A DNA stretch of 64,000 nucleotides from JADJWR01 sp964509545 (GTDB taxonomy: Bacteria; Pseudomonadota; Gammaproteobacteria; Burkholderiales; Burkholderiaceae_F): positions 1 to 64,000 of the forward strand of contig CAZDXQ010000012.1 in assembly GCA_964509545.1 (NCBI GenBank), in the 5' to 3' direction. The notes beneath the pieces were generated by a model, which saw only the letters and a list, made by a program, of their open reading frames with translations, was not told the DNA's origin and searched no databases. This document shows, piece by piece, positions 10,992-20,414 of the stretch (positions are counted from its first letter, which is position 1; each line of letters starts with the position of its first letter). The position numbers were made by a program, and so were the translations under genes.

Positions 10992-11218
10992 GCGTCGAAG
11001 CGGGCAAGGTGTACGCGACGCTTCGCGTCGCACGTGCACCTTGTCCGGGAAAAGTTAGCGCGACCGCCCTGCAACGGCCCGGCGGCAGCGGCGAAGCCAA
11101 TGGTCACGAGTGTACGCATCGGCTGCGCCGATGCACGTGCGCTTTCGGCGGAGGAAGCCGGCGCGCGCGACCTGAGGCGGCCCGGCGCCGCGCGCGAGAC
11201 AGGATCACGAGAAAAGCG

Positions 11219-11842
11219 TCAGGGAAGGTCGGCGATGCCGGCCTGGCGCAGAAGCTGCGCGGTTTCGTACAGGGGCAGGCCGACGACGCCGGAGTAGCTG
11301 CCGTCGATGTGTTCGATGAAGCAGGCGGCCAGGCCCTGGATCGCGTAGCCGCCGGCCTTGTCGTAGGGCTCGCCGCCGGCGCAGTAGCGGTCGATCTGTT
11401 CGTCAGTGAGCGGCGCGAAGCGCACTTGCGACACGGACTCCGCGGTCAGCACCTGCGACCGTCCGGCCGGGCCGGTGGCCAGCGCGACGAAGGTGCGTAC
11501 CTGATGCGTACGCCCGGCCAGCCGGCGCAGGAAGGCCGCAGCCTGGTCGCGATCAGCCGGCTTGCCGAGCACTTCGCCGTCGACGACCACCTCGGTGTCG
11601 GCCGCAAGCACCGGGTGCGCCAGCATGTGGCGCATGCCGAGCACCTCGAGGCCGAGCCGGGCCTTGGCCGTGGCCACCCGGGCGACGAAGGCGGCCGCGT
11701 CCTCGCCGGGCTGCAGCGTCTCGTCGACATCGGGGCCGCGCGCGGGCGACAGGCGCAGCAGCAGCGGCTCGAAGCGCACGCCGATCTGCCGCAGCAACTC
11801 GCGGCGCCGGGAACTGCGTGAGGCGAGATAGAGGTCGGTCAT
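11219..11842 (-). CDS. maf: Maf-family nucleotide pyrophosphatase
   Basis: A 207-residue cytoplasmic nucleoside-triphosphate pyrophosphatase thought to remove modified or non-canonical nucleotides. LYLASRSSRRRELLRQIG is the hallmark N-terminal substrate loop. VLAADTEVVVDGEVLGKP carries the catalytic Asp, and EPYDKAGGYAIQGLA matches the family C-terminal motif. TEVVVDG and the EPYDKAGGY form suggest the dTTP/UTP-type YhdE branch. It lies 15 bases downstream of rlmH on the same strand. Confidence 0.93.
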   Translation of the reverse strand: MTDLYLASRSSRRRELLRQIGVRFEPLLLRLSPARGPDVDETLQPGEDAAAFVARVATAKARLGLEVLGMRHMLAHPVLAADTEVVVDGEVLGKPADRDQAAAFLRRLAGRTHQVRTFVALATGPAGRSQVLTAESVSQVRFAPLTDEQIDRYCAGGEPYDKAGGYAIQGLAACFIEHIDGSYSGVVGLPLYETAQLLRQAGIADLP

Positions 11843-11857
11843 GGGGATTCTCCCCGT

Positions 11858-12325
11858 TCAGGCGCGATGGTAAGGGTGCCGGCTCAGGATCGACCAGGCG
11901 CGGTACAACTGCTCGACCAGCACGACGCGCGCCAGCGCATGCGGCAGCGTCAGGCTGGACAGGCGCAGCAGCAGCCGCGCGTCGCGCCGCACGGCATCGT
12001 CGAGGCCGTCGGCGCCGCCGATCACGAAGGAGACGTTCTCGCCGCAATCGCGCCAGCGGCCGAGCTGCTCGGCGAAGGCGCTGCTCGACAGATCCCGGCC
12101 GCGCTCGTCGAGCGCAACGCTGATGCTGCCGGCCGGGATCGCCGCGCGCAGCCGCTCGCCTTCCGCGGCGCGGATGCGTTCGACGGGCCGGCCGTCGCGG
12201 GATTCAGGCTTCAGGTCGCGGATGGCGACAGCGAATTCGGGCGGAAAGCGCCTGAGGAATTCCGCGATCGCCTCGTCCGCCCAGCGCGGCAGCGGCTTGC
12301 CGACGGCGACGATCGAGATCTTCAT
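11858..12325 (-). CDS. rlmH: 23S rRNA (pseudouridine1915-N3)-methyltransferase RlmH
   Basis: A 155-residue SPOUT-class methyltransferase, full family length, that methylates pseudouridine 1915 in helix 69 of 23S rRNA within the assembled 70S ribosome. MKISIVAVGKPLPRW opens the protein. VALDERGRDLSS and FVIGGADGLDDAVR form the trefoil-knot SAM site. LSSLTLPHALARVVLVEQLYRAWSI with HPYHRA is the conserved C-terminus. It is in the same transcriptional run as rsfS and maf. Confidence 0.96.
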   Translation of the reverse strand: MKISIVAVGKPLPRWADEAIAEFLRRFPPEFAVAIRDLKPESRDGRPVERIRAAEGERLRAAIPAGSISVALDERGRDLSSSAFAEQLGRWRDCGENVSFVIGGADGLDDAVRRDARLLLRLSSLTLPHALARVVLVEQLYRAWSILSRHPYHRA

Positions 12326-12377
12326 CGGGGTTCGAATCGCGGCCGAAACACCGGTCCGGGCGACGACCCCGGCGGCC

Positions 12378-12749
12378 TCACGCCGCGGCGCGGCTTCGCA
12401 CCGGCGGCGCGAGCTTCATCCGCACCGGCTTGCCGCCCCAGATCTCCTCCAGCGCGTAGTAGTCACGCACCGCCGGTTGCATGATGTGCACGACCGCGTC
12501 GCCGAGATCGACCAGCACCCATTCGCCGGCTTCGGTGCCTTCGACGCTGATCACCTCGCCGCCGGCGGCCTTGACCTTCTCGACCACGCTGGAGGCCAGC
12601 GCCCGGGTCTGCCGGTTCGACGTGCCGCTGGCGACGATCACGCGATCGAAAAGCTCGGTGAGTTTGGTCGTGTTGAAGACCTTGATGTCCTGCGCCTTGA
12701 TGTCCTCGAGGGCGTCGACCACCAGGCGCTGCAGTCTGCGGATGTCCAT
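12378..12749 (-). CDS. rsfS: Ribosome silencing factor RsfS
   Basis: A 123-residue Iojap/RsfS-family protein that binds uL14 and blocks subunit joining under nutrient limitation. LVVDALEDIKAQDIKVFN, VIVASGTSNRQTRALA, GEWVLVDLGDAVVHIM and YYALEEIWG are the conserved blocks. I take ATG 12749 (MDIRRLQRLV); the longer frame upstream overlaps nadD and is not family-like. It starts five bases after the nadD stop, consistent with co-translation. Confidence 0.95.
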   Translation of the reverse strand: MDIRRLQRLVVDALEDIKAQDIKVFNTTKLTELFDRVIVASGTSNRQTRALASSVVEKVKAAGGEVISVEGTEAGEWVLVDLGDAVVHIMQPAVRDYYALEEIWGGKPVRMKLAPPVRSRAAA

Positions 12750-12753
12750 CCGG

Positions 12754-13461
12754 CTACCGATAGAGGCGATGCAGCCGAATATAGTCCAGCACCGCCGCCG
12801 GCACGACCTCGGCCAGACGGGCATCGCGTGCAGGTGATGGCGGCTGCGCCAGCAGGGCGCGGATCTCGGTGGCCGAGGCATCGACCGGCGTCATCGCGAT
12901 CTCGACGATGCAACCGTGCGGCGCACGGTCGATGGCGGGCGGCCGCGCCCAGTGCGCATTGAAGAACTCCTGCAACGTGTAATTGGGCGTGAGCACCGCA
13001 TCGGCGCGTCGTGCCACCGCCAGGTGCGCCAAATCGAGCAGCCGGGTCCAGTCGCGCCAGGTGTCGAGACGCTCGAACTGATCCGAGCCCATGATCAGCA
13101 CCAGCGGCACGTCGTCGCCGAGCATGGCGCGCAGTTCGCGCAGCGTCTCGACGGTGTAGGTCGGGCCGGCGCGCTCGACTTCGCGCATGTCGAGCACGAA
13201 GCGCGGCTCGTCGCGGATCGCCGCCAGCACCATCGCGGCGCGGCGGCCGGCGTCGGTGATGTCGCCCTTCTGCCATGGCCGGCCGGCGACGATGAAGCGC
13301 ACCTCGGCCAGGCGAAGTTGCGCCAGCGCGTCACGCGCCAGCTGCAAATGTCCGACGTGGACCGGATCGAAGCTGCCGCCGAGCAGGCCGACGGCGCCAG
13401 TCGGGTGCGGCGCGGCCGGCGATGCCTGCCCGGCTGACGATGACGTGGGGGCAGCGCCCAT
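12754..13461 (-). CDS. nadD: Nicotinate-nucleotide adenylyltransferase
   Basis: A 235-residue NAD biosynthesis enzyme converting nicotinate mononucleotide plus ATP to deamido-NAD. GLLGGSFDPVHVGHL is the nucleotidyltransferase alpha/beta-phosphodiesterase signature with the HxGH motif. LIMGSDQFERLDTWRDW and SATEIRALLA (the SxTxxR-type motif) complete the active site. The first 20 residues before GAVGLLGG are low complexity, so the true start may be slightly downstream. It lies between hemF (36 bases upstream) and rsfS. Confidence 0.94.
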   Translation of the reverse strand: MGAAPTSSSAGQASPAAPHPTGAVGLLGGSFDPVHVGHLQLARDALAQLRLAEVRFIVAGRPWQKGDITDAGRRAAMVLAAIRDEPRFVLDMREVERAGPTYTVETLRELRAMLGDDVPLVLIMGSDQFERLDTWRDWTRLLDLAHLAVARRADAVLTPNYTLQEFFNAHWARPPAIDRAPHGCIVEIAMTPVDASATEIRALLAQPPSPARDARLAEVVPAAVLDYIRLHRLYR

Positions 13462-13497
13462 CAGTCGGCGTGGCTGCAGCCCGTGCCGCTCATCGTT

Positions 13498-14418
13498 TCA
13501 CGCCCAGTCGCGCGGACGCAGGAAATCGGTGTAAAGCTCGGCTTCCGGCGTGTCCGGTTGCGGTCGCCAGTCGTATTTCCACTCGACCTTCGGCGGCAGC
13601 GACATCAGGATCGACTCGGTGCGCCCGCCGGACTGCAGGCCAAACAGCGTGCCGCGGTCGAACACCAGATTGAACTCGACGTAGCGGCCGCGCCGGTACG
13701 CCTGGAAGGCGCGCTCGCGCTCGCCGTAGGGCAGGCTGCGCCGCCGCTCGACGATCGGCACGTAGGCGTCGAGGAAGGCGTCGCCGACCGCGCGCTGCAA
13801 GGCGAAGCTGCGCTCGAAACCGAGTTCGTGGAAATCGTCGAAGAAAATGCCGCCGATGCCGCGCGGCTCGTTGCGGTGCTTCAGGAAGAAGTACTCGTCG
13901 CACCAGCGCTTGAAGCGCGGGTAATGCGCCGGCCCGAAGGGTTCGAGCGCGTGCTTGCATACGGCGTGGAAGTGGCGTGCATCCTGCTCGAAGCCGTAAT
14001 AGGGCGTCAGATCCATGCCGCCGCCGAACCAGTAGACATCCGGCTGGCCTTCGGCATGGGCGCGGAACAGCCGCACGTTCATGTGCACTGTCGGCACGTA
14101 CGGGTTGCGCGGGTGGAACACCAGCGACACCCCCATCGCCTCGAAGGCACGGCCGGCCAGTTCCGGCCGCTGCGCCGTGGCCGATGGCGGCATTCGCTCG
14201 CCGACGACGTGCGAGAAGCCGACGCCGCCGCGCTCCAGCAGGTTGCCGTCCTCGACGATCCGCGTCAGTCCGCCGCCGCCGAGCGGGCTGCCGGGAGGTT
14301 TTTCCCAGGCGTCACTGAGGAAGTCCTTGCCGTCGAGCGTCTCGAAGCGCTCGACGATGCGCCGCTGCAGTCCGAGCAGGTACTCGCGGACCGACTGGGT
14401 GTCGACGAAGGCGCTCAT
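13498..14418 (-). CDS. hemF: Oxygen-dependent coproporphyrinogen III oxidase
   Basis: A 306-residue soluble enzyme, normal length, that oxidatively decarboxylates coproporphyrinogen III to protoporphyrinogen IX using O2. SLVFHPRNPYVPTVHMNVR with FGGGMDLTPYY is the family signature, and HRNEPRGIGGIFFDDF and RGRYVEFNLVFDRGT follow. It shows that the organism can live aerobically. No hemN was seen in the window. Confidence 0.96.
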   Translation of the reverse strand: MSAFVDTQSVREYLLGLQRRIVERFETLDGKDFLSDAWEKPPGSPLGGGGLTRIVEDGNLLERGGVGFSHVVGERMPPSATAQRPELAGRAFEAMGVSLVFHPRNPYVPTVHMNVRLFRAHAEGQPDVYWFGGGMDLTPYYGFEQDARHFHAVCKHALEPFGPAHYPRFKRWCDEYFFLKHRNEPRGIGGIFFDDFHELGFERSFALQRAVGDAFLDAYVPIVERRRSLPYGERERAFQAYRRGRYVEFNLVFDRGTLFGLQSGGRTESILMSLPPKVEWKYDWRPQPDTPEAELYTDFLRPRDWA

Positions 14419-14478
14419 TTCTTCACTTGATTACCGATCAACCTCAGCCTCTGCGGGAAGCAGTTCCTGCATGCCGCG

Positions 14479-14570
14479 GTGTCGTCCCCGCGCAAGCGGG
14501 GACCCAGGGGCTTCGCCGCCGGGATTCCCGCTGGAGCCTGCCCTCGACTCCGATCGGGGGCGGGAATGAC
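14479..14570. repeat. REP-like intergenic element with internal hairpin
   Basis: The left end contains GTCCCCGCGCAAGCGGGGAC (14483-14502), an eight-base perfect stem with a four-base loop. The right end has GGGGGCGGGAATGAC, roughly an inverted version of the left end. The pattern of GTCxTyCCCGC ends around a short core is the common proteobacterial dispersed intergenic element. It sits between the S9 peptidase gene and hemF, both on the minus strand, and no coding sense is evident. Confidence 0.6.
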
Positions 14571-14615
14571 TCAGTGCGGTAGGGGAAGAGTACGCAACGC
14601 AATGCTTGCCGCGGT

Positions 14616-16616
14616 TCATCGCTCATCAGGTTTCTTCAAGTGCCTGCCGATGAATTCGAGCACCGCCTCGTACCAGGCGACGATGTTGCGCGGCTTCAGG
14701 ATCCAGTGGTTCTCGTCGGGAAAGACCAGAAGCTCACTGGCCACGCCGTGGTACTGCAGCGCCTCGAACAGGTTCAGCCCCTCGTTGACCGGGCAGCGGT
14801 AGTCGAGTTCGCCGTGAATGATCAGCGTCGGCGTCTTCCAGTTCTTGACGTAGCGGATCGGCGCGTAGCGGTCGAACCTGGCCATGTCGGCATAGGGATC
14901 CTCGCCGCCCATTTCCAGGTACCACCAGGCCGGATGGTCGGTCGTGCCGGTGAACTGCGCCATCGTGGCGATGCTGGCGTGCGTGATCAGGCAGCGGAAG
15001 CGGTCGGTCTGGCTGCCAATCCAGTTGGTCATGTAGCCGCCGAAGCTGCCGCCCATCGCCATCGTGCGCGTGCCGTCGATGTCGGGCCGCTGCACAAGGG
15101 CGTCGGCGACCGCCATCAGGTCCTCGTAGCACTGCTCGCCCCAGACGTTGCCCCAGATGCCCTGGATGAAGTCCTGGCCGAAGCCGGTGGATCCGCGCGG
15201 ATTCGGCAGCGCCACCGCGTAGCCCTGCGCCACCGCCAGCAACGGGTTCCAGCGCCAGTGCCAGCCGTCGACGTCCATGCCGATCGGCCCGCCGTGGATC
15301 CACAGCGCGAGCGGCACCGGCCCGCGCGCGGCCTTCGGCTTGACCAGGAAGTACTGGATCGATGCGCCGTCGGTGGACGTCGCCTGCAGGTTCTCCACCG
15401 CGGCGTAGGTCGCCGGGTCATGGCCGGACAGCCTCGCCAGCACCTGCGGCGCGGATTCGGCGCGCGCCTCGGTGACGAAGCATTCCGGCGCCTCGAGCAA
15501 CGTCGAGCGGATTCCGGCGAGGCGGCCGTCGGCAAGCGGCACGAGGTCGGTGTGCGCGCCGCCGGCGGCGGGCTCGGTCACGCGCGTGACCGTGCCGCTG
15601 TCCACATCGATCGTGAACACCGGAGCGAAGCCGCCGTCGTCGGCGCTGGCCAGCAGCGCGCGGCCGTCGGCGCTCCAGTCGCAGACGTTCGGCCATCGGT
15701 CCCACTGCGTTGCCAGTTCGCGGATCTGGCCCGTGGCCGGGTCGATCACCACCGCGCGCGGGCGCATGGCTTCCTTCGGGCTGCGGAACGAGCGCACGCT
15801 GGCGATGAATCGCCCGTCGGGCGAGAACACGGGCGCATCAAAATTCACGCAGGGCGCTTCGCCGAGCACACGCTGCGCGCGCGTGTCGACGTCGATCAGC
15901 AGGATCGTCGCGTCCAGTTCGCGGTCGGCGCCCGGAGTCTGACGGGTCACCGCGACCCGCCTGCCGTCGGCGCAGACATCCAGCGCCGGTTCGATGGCGA
16001 ATTCGTGGCGCGCGCCCGGTGTCAGATCGACACGGTTGCCGCCGCGGCCATCGCACGCGATCACGTGCGTGAAGGCGAAGTCCTCGTTCTGGTGCAGCCA
16101 GTGGTCCCAGTGGCGCACCGGCTGGCGGCGGTAGCGGCGCGCGCTCGGCCCCTTCTTGCCACGCTCGGTCGCCGTCTCGCGCTGCTTGTCGTGCGGCACG
16201 TCGGGCAGGACCGGCGCGAACAGCACCATGCGGTCGGCGCGCTTGGCGCAGCGAAAGCCTGCGACACCGAGCGGCTCGTCGGTCAGCATCACCGGTTCGC
16301 CGCCCTCGGCGGGCAGACACCAGACCTGCATCCGCTTCTCGGCCTCCTCGTCGGGCTTGACCTCGTTCGGCTGCCGGTTCGACAGGAAACACAGTGCCCC
16401 GTCGTGGCGGAACGATGGCGCCGTGTCCTTCGAGTCGCCTCGCGTCAGCTGTGTCGCCGCCGAGCCGTCGGTCGGCACTTTCCACAGGTCGGAGACATAC
16501 TTCGCCCCCTCGCGGTCGAGTCGCTGCACGACCACGGCCAGCCAGCGGCCGTCGGGAGAGGCGGCGAGGGCGGAGACCCGCCGCAGGGCGATGTGCTGTT
16601 CAACGGTGTAGGTCAC
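14616..16616 (-). CDS. S9-family serine peptidase (prolyl oligopeptidase / acylaminoacyl peptidase-like)
   Basis: A 666-residue two-domain peptidase. The N-terminal 400 residues are a WD40/TolB-like beta-propeller with repeated SPDGR motifs. The C-terminal alpha/beta-hydrolase has the nucleophile motif GGSFGGYM (Ser near residue 523), the Asp in HGELDYRCP and the catalytic His in DENHW. No signal peptide is obvious, so it is probably cytoplasmic. The start is GTG 16616, giving VTYTVEQHIALRRVSALA. It lies between purD and hemF with the REP-like element downstream and looks like an insertion in an otherwise housekeeping block. Confidence 0.88.
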   Translation of the reverse strand: MTYTVEQHIALRRVSALAASPDGRWLAVVVQRLDREGAKYVSDLWKVPTDGSAATQLTRGDSKDTAPSFRHDGALCFLSNRQPNEVKPDEEAEKRMQVWCLPAEGGEPVMLTDEPLGVAGFRCAKRADRMVLFAPVLPDVPHDKQRETATERGKKGPSARRYRRQPVRHWDHWLHQNEDFAFTHVIACDGRGGNRVDLTPGARHEFAIEPALDVCADGRRVAVTRQTPGADRELDATILLIDVDTRAQRVLGEAPCVNFDAPVFSPDGRFIASVRSFRSPKEAMRPRAVVIDPATGQIRELATQWDRWPNVCDWSADGRALLASADDGGFAPVFTIDVDSGTVTRVTEPAAGGAHTDLVPLADGRLAGIRSTLLEAPECFVTEARAESAPQVLARLSGHDPATYAAVENLQATSTDGASIQYFLVKPKAARGPVPLALWIHGGPIGMDVDGWHWRWNPLLAVAQGYAVALPNPRGSTGFGQDFIQGIWGNVWGEQCYEDLMAVADALVQRPDIDGTRTMAMGGSFGGYMTNWIGSQTDRFRCLITHASIATMAQFTGTTDHPAWWYLEMGGEDPYADMARFDRYAPIRYVKNWKTPTLIIHGELDYRCPVNEGLNLFEALQYHGVASELLVFPDENHWILKPRNIVAWYEAVLEFIGRHLKKPDER

Positions 16617-16734
16617 GGGTCTTCCATTGGCAGTGGTGCTGCGTCCACGCGCAGCCGCGGCACCGCCGTTGCGCGATCATAGGCGGCGCGGCCGCCGGCG
16701 GGCAGTGTCGACGATGCGGGCGGCAGGCCCGCCA

Positions 16735-18045
16735 TCATTCGCGCGTCGGCGTTGGCGTCAGGCGCCGGTTGATGGCGCGAAAACCGATATCGGTGCGGTA
16801 CTGCTGTCCGGCGAAGCGCACCTGGGCCACGGCCTCGTAGGCACGGCGCTGTGCCGCGCGGACGCTGTCGCCCAGGGCGGTGACGGTCAGCACGCGGCCG
16901 CCGGCGGTGACGAGCTGGTTGTCGACCAGTTGCGTGCCGGCGTGGAAGACAACGCAGTCCTCGGTGTCCGGCGGCAGCGCGATGATCGGGTCGCCCTTGC
17001 GCGGCTCATCGGGGTAGCCGGCCGCGGCCAGCACCACGCCGAGCGCCGTGCGGCGGTCCCAGTCGGCCTCGATCCGGTCGAGCGTGCCGTCGATGGCGTG
17101 CTCGAGCAGGTCGACGAGGTCGGACTTCAGGCGCAGCATGATCGGCTGCGTTTCCGGATCGCCCATCCTGCAGTTGAACTCGAGCGTGCGTGGATTGCCC
17201 TGCGCATCGATCATCAGGCCGGCGTAGAGGAAACCCGTGTACTCGAGGCCGTCGCCCGCCATGCCCTGGATCGTCGGCAGGATGATCTCGCGCAGCACCC
17301 GCGCATGGATCGTCGGCGTGACGATCGGCGCAGGCGAGTACGCGCCCATGCCGCCGGTGTTCGGTCCTTCGTCGCCGTCGCGAAGCCGCTTGTGGTCCTG
17401 GCTGGAGGCGAGCGCCAGCACATGCTGGCCGTCGCTCATCACGATGAAGCTGGCCTCCTCGCCGTCGAGGAACTCTTCGATCACCACGCGCGCGCCGGCG
17501 TCGCCCATGCGGTTGTCGACCAGCATGGCGTCGATCGCGGCGTGCGCCTCGGCCAGCGTCTGCGCCACCACGACGCCCTTGCCTGCGGCCAGGCCGTCGG
17601 CCTTGACCACGATCGGCGCGCCGCGGTGGTCGACATAATCGTGCGCCGCCGCCGCATCGGCGAAAGTCTCGTATTCGGCGGTCGGGATGCCGTGCCGCTT
17701 CATGAAGCGCTTGGCGAAGTCCTTCGAGCTTTCCAGCTGCGCCGCGGCGCGCGTCGGGCCGAAGATGCGCAGCCCCCGGCCGCGGAACACGTCGACGATT
17801 CCGGCCGACAGCGGCGCCTCCGGACCGACGACGGTCAGCGCCACGTCCATCGTCGCCGCCAGCTCGGCAAGCGCCTCGATGTCGGTGGTGCCGACGTTCC
17901 TGATCTGCGCGCTGGCGCCGGTCGTGCCACGCGCGGTGCCGCCGTTGCCCGGCGCCACCAGCACCGTCTGCACGCGCGGCGAACGGGCCAGTTTCCAGGC
18001 CAGCGCGTGCTCGCGGCCGCCAGCGCCGATGACAAGGATCTTCAT
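16735..18045 (-). CDS. purD: Phosphoribosylamine-glycine ligase (GAR synthetase)
   Basis: A 436-residue ATP-grasp enzyme for the second step of purine synthesis: phosphoribosylamine + glycine + ATP to GAR. MKILVIGAGGREHALAWKLA is the hallmark start. ATP-grasp motifs include PIVVKADGLAAGKGVVVA, GEEASFIVMSDG and LEFNCRMGDPETQPIM. Its ATG overlaps the yebC stop as ATGA. Length and all domains are complete. Confidence 0.97.
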   Translation of the reverse strand: MKILVIGAGGREHALAWKLARSPRVQTVLVAPGNGGTARGTTGASAQIRNVGTTDIEALAELAATMDVALTVVGPEAPLSAGIVDVFRGRGLRIFGPTRAAAQLESSKDFAKRFMKRHGIPTAEYETFADAAAAHDYVDHRGAPIVVKADGLAAGKGVVVAQTLAEAHAAIDAMLVDNRMGDAGARVVIEEFLDGEEASFIVMSDGQHVLALASSQDHKRLRDGDEGPNTGGMGAYSPAPIVTPTIHARVLREIILPTIQGMAGDGLEYTGFLYAGLMIDAQGNPRTLEFNCRMGDPETQPIMLRLKSDLVDLLEHAIDGTLDRIEADWDRRTALGVVLAAAGYPDEPRKGDPIIALPPDTEDCVVFHAGTQLVDNQLVTAGGRVLTVTALGDSVRAAQRRAYEAVAQVRFAGQQYRTDIGFRAINRRLTPTPTRE

Positions 18046-18767
18046 TGGGTCAACGCCGCCGTGGTGTACACCTGCTGCACGTCGTCGAGGTCATCGAGCG
18101 CGTCGAGCAGCTTCTGCATCCTTGCCGCGTCGTCGCCGGCGAGCGACGTCTCGACGGTCGCTTTCATCGTCACCTCGGCCACTTCGGGCTTCAGTCCCGC
18201 CTTCTCCAGCGCGTCCTTTACCGCGGAGAAGTCGCCGGGCGCGCAGACCACCTCGATCGAACCGTCGTCGTTGGCGAGCACGTCCTCGGCGCCGGCGTCC
18301 AGCGCCGCTTCCATCACCTTGTCTTCCGAAGTGCCTGGGGCGAACAGGAACTGGCCGCAATGCTTGAACATGAAGGCCACCGAGCCGTCGGTGCCGAGAT
18401 TGCCGCCGTGTTTGACCAGCGCGTGCCGCACCTCGGCGGCGGTGCGCGTGCGGTTGTCGGTCATGCAGTCGATCATCACCGCCGCGCCGCCGATGCCATA
18501 GCCTTCGTAGCGGATCTCCTCGTAATTCACGCCTTCGAGCCTGCCGCTGCCGCGGGCGATCGCCGCCTGCAGCTTGTCCTTGGGCACGTTGCCCAGCCGC
18601 GCCTTGTCCAGCGCCAGGCGCAGCCGCGGGTTCATGTCGGGATCGGCGCCGCCGTCGCGCGCGGCGACGGTGACTTCACGGATGATCTTGGTCCACAGCG
18701 AACCGCGTTTGGCGTCCTGGCGGTTCTTCCGGTGCTGGATGTTGGCCCACTTGGAATGGCCGGCCAT
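18042..18767 (-). CDS. yebC: YebC/PmpR-family regulatory protein
   Basis: A 241-residue member of the universally conserved YebC family, reported as DNA-binding regulators and, in several bacteria, as translation factors for proline-rich stalling. MAGHSKWANIQHRKNRQD is the invariant N-terminus. YEGYGIGGAAVMIDCMTDNRTRT and the C-terminal DLDDVQQVYTTA are also canonical. The start is ATG 18767. It is first of a yebC-purD pair with coupled ATGA overlap and is divergent from the HerA-like gene. Confidence 0.95.
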   Translation of the reverse strand: MAGHSKWANIQHRKNRQDAKRGSLWTKIIREVTVAARDGGADPDMNPRLRLALDKARLGNVPKDKLQAAIARGSGRLEGVNYEEIRYEGYGIGGAAVMIDCMTDNRTRTAAEVRHALVKHGGNLGTDGSVAFMFKHCGQFLFAPGTSEDKVMEAALDAGAEDVLANDDGSIEVVCAPGDFSAVKDALEKAGLKPEVAEVTMKATVETSLAGDDAARMQKLLDALDDLDDVQQVYTTAALTQ

Positions 18768-18899
18768 GGTGCTCTTGCGACTGCCCTCTCGGAGGGCGGC
18801 GAGTCTAGCATTCGCACCTGTCCACCTCGGCGCGGAGGTGTGCGGTCGCGGGCTTGCTACGCTCGCTGTATCGGGTCCGTATCCCCAGGGAGGAAGAAG

Positions 18900-20414
18900 A
18901 TGGCCGAGCCACAGATCATCGCCAAGGCGGGTGACACCGAACTCGCCCTGCTTCCCGCGCTGGCCAACCGCCATGGCTGCATCACCGGCGCCACCGGCAC
19001 CGGCAAGACGATCACGCTGCAGGTGCTGGCCGAGCGCTTCTCGTCGATCGGCGTGCCGGTGTTCATGGCCGATGTCAAGGGCGATCTGACCGGCATCGCC
19101 AAGCCGGGGCAAGCGAGCCCGAAGATGTTGGAGCGGCTGGGCAAGTTCGGGCTGCCGCAGCCGCAGTGGCAGGGATTCCCGGTCACGCTGTGGGACGTGT
19201 GGGGCGAGCAGGGCCATCCGGTGCGGGCGACGATCTCCGACATGGGGCCGCTGCTGATCTCGCGCCTGCTCGGACTGAACGACACTCAGGAAGGCGTGCT
19301 GTCGATCGTCTTCAAGGTCGCCGACGACAACGGGCTGCTGCTGCTTGATCTCAAGGACCTGCGCTCGATGGTGCAGTGGATCGGCGACAACGCGGCGCAG
19401 GTCAAGACCCAGTACGGCAACGTCTCGCCGGCGTCGATCGGTGCGATCCAGCGCGGCCTGCTGCAGCTCGAGGAGCAGGGCGCAGAGAAGTTCTTCGGCG
19501 AGCCGATGCTCAACATCGAGGACCTGATGCAGACGGCCGACGGCAAGGGCGTGGTCAACATCCTCGCCGCTGACAAGCTGATGAACAATCCGCGGCTTTA
19601 CGCCGGCTTCCTGCTGTGGCTGCTGTCGGAGCTGTTCGAGAACCTGCTCGAGGTCGGCGATCGCGACAAGCCCAAGCTGGTCTTCTTCTTCGACGAGGCG
19701 CACCTGCTGTTCAACGACGCGCCGCAGGCGCTGCTGGAGAAGGTCGAACTGGTGGTGAGGCTGATCCGTTCGAAGGGCGTGGGCGTGTACTTCGTCACCC
19801 AGAACCCGCTTGACATCCCGGAGAAGGTGCTCGGGCAACTGGGTAACCGCGTGCAGCACGCGCTGCGCGCGTTCACGCCGCGCGACCAGAAGGCAGTCAA
19901 GTCGGTGGCGCAGACGATGCGGCCGAATCCGAAGCTCGACATCGAGCGGGCGATCCTCGAACTCGGCGTCGGCGAGGCGCTGATCTCGCTGCTCGACGCC
20001 AAGGGCACGCCCGGCATCACCGAGCGCGCCTACGTGCTGCCGCCGGCCTCGCAGATCGGCCCGATCGAGCCCGCCGAGCGTCGGGCGCTGATCAACCGCT
20101 CGCTGGTGGCCGGTGTGTACGAGAAGATCGTCGATCGCGAATCGGCCTTCGAAAAACTGAAGGCCAGGGCCGAAGCGGCGCCGGCGCCTGCCGGTGCAGG
20201 CACGGCGACAGGCGCAGCGACCGGCGCAGCACCGCCGGGCGGGGTGCTCGGCGGCCTCGGCGACATCCTGTTTGGCTCGACCGGGCCGCGCGGCGGGCGC
20301 CGCGAGGGCATCGTCGAGGCGGCGGCCAAGAGCGCCGCGCGCTCTGCCGGCTCGGCGGTGGCGCGTCAGGTCCTGCGCGGCGTACTCGGCTCGCTGCTCG
20401 GCGGCAAACGCTAG
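18900..20414 (+). CDS. HerA-like P-loop ATPase, DUF853 (YjgR) family
   Basis: A 504-residue cytoplasmic ATPase of the HerA/FtsK-like superfamily, related to E. coli YjgR. Walker A is GATGTGKT near residue 30, Walker B FFFDEAHLLF near residue 265, and VYFVTQNPLDIPEKVLGQLGN is a sensor-like segment. The last 70 residues are Ala/Gly-rich and end in the family's VARQVLRGVLGSLLGG-type tail. AGGGAGGAAGA just ahead of ATG 18900 gives a strong ribosome-binding site. The cellular role is unknown; DNA translocation is suggested only by the fold. Confidence 0.9.
   Translation: MAEPQIIAKAGDTELALLPALANRHGCITGATGTGKTITLQVLAERFSSIGVPVFMADVKGDLTGIAKPGQASPKMLERLGKFGLPQPQWQGFPVTLWDVWGEQGHPVRATISDMGPLLISRLLGLNDTQEGVLSIVFKVADDNGLLLLDLKDLRSMVQWIGDNAAQVKTQYGNVSPASIGAIQRGLLQLEEQGAEKFFGEPMLNIEDLMQTADGKGVVNILAADKLMNNPRLYAGFLLWLLSELFENLLEVGDRDKPKLVFFFDEAHLLFNDAPQALLEKVELVVRLIRSKGVGVYFVTQNPLDIPEKVLGQLGNRVQHALRAFTPRDQKAVKSVAQTMRPNPKLDIERAILELGVGEALISLLDAKGTPGITERAYVLPPASQIGPIEPAERRALINRSLVAGVYEKIVDRESAFEKLKARAEAAPAPAGAGTATGAATGAAPPGGVLGGLGDILFGSTGPRGGRREGIVEAAAKSAARSAGSAVARQVLRGVLGSLLGGKR

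Noticed and set aside
14479..14570. CRISPR repeat
   Set aside because: Only one hairpin-forming unit is present, with no regular spacers; it fits a dispersed REP-like element.
14640..16682. Long plus-strand frame opposite the S9 peptidase
   Set aside because: Same high-GC antisense shadow effect; the minus-strand product has a full catalytic triad and beta-propeller.
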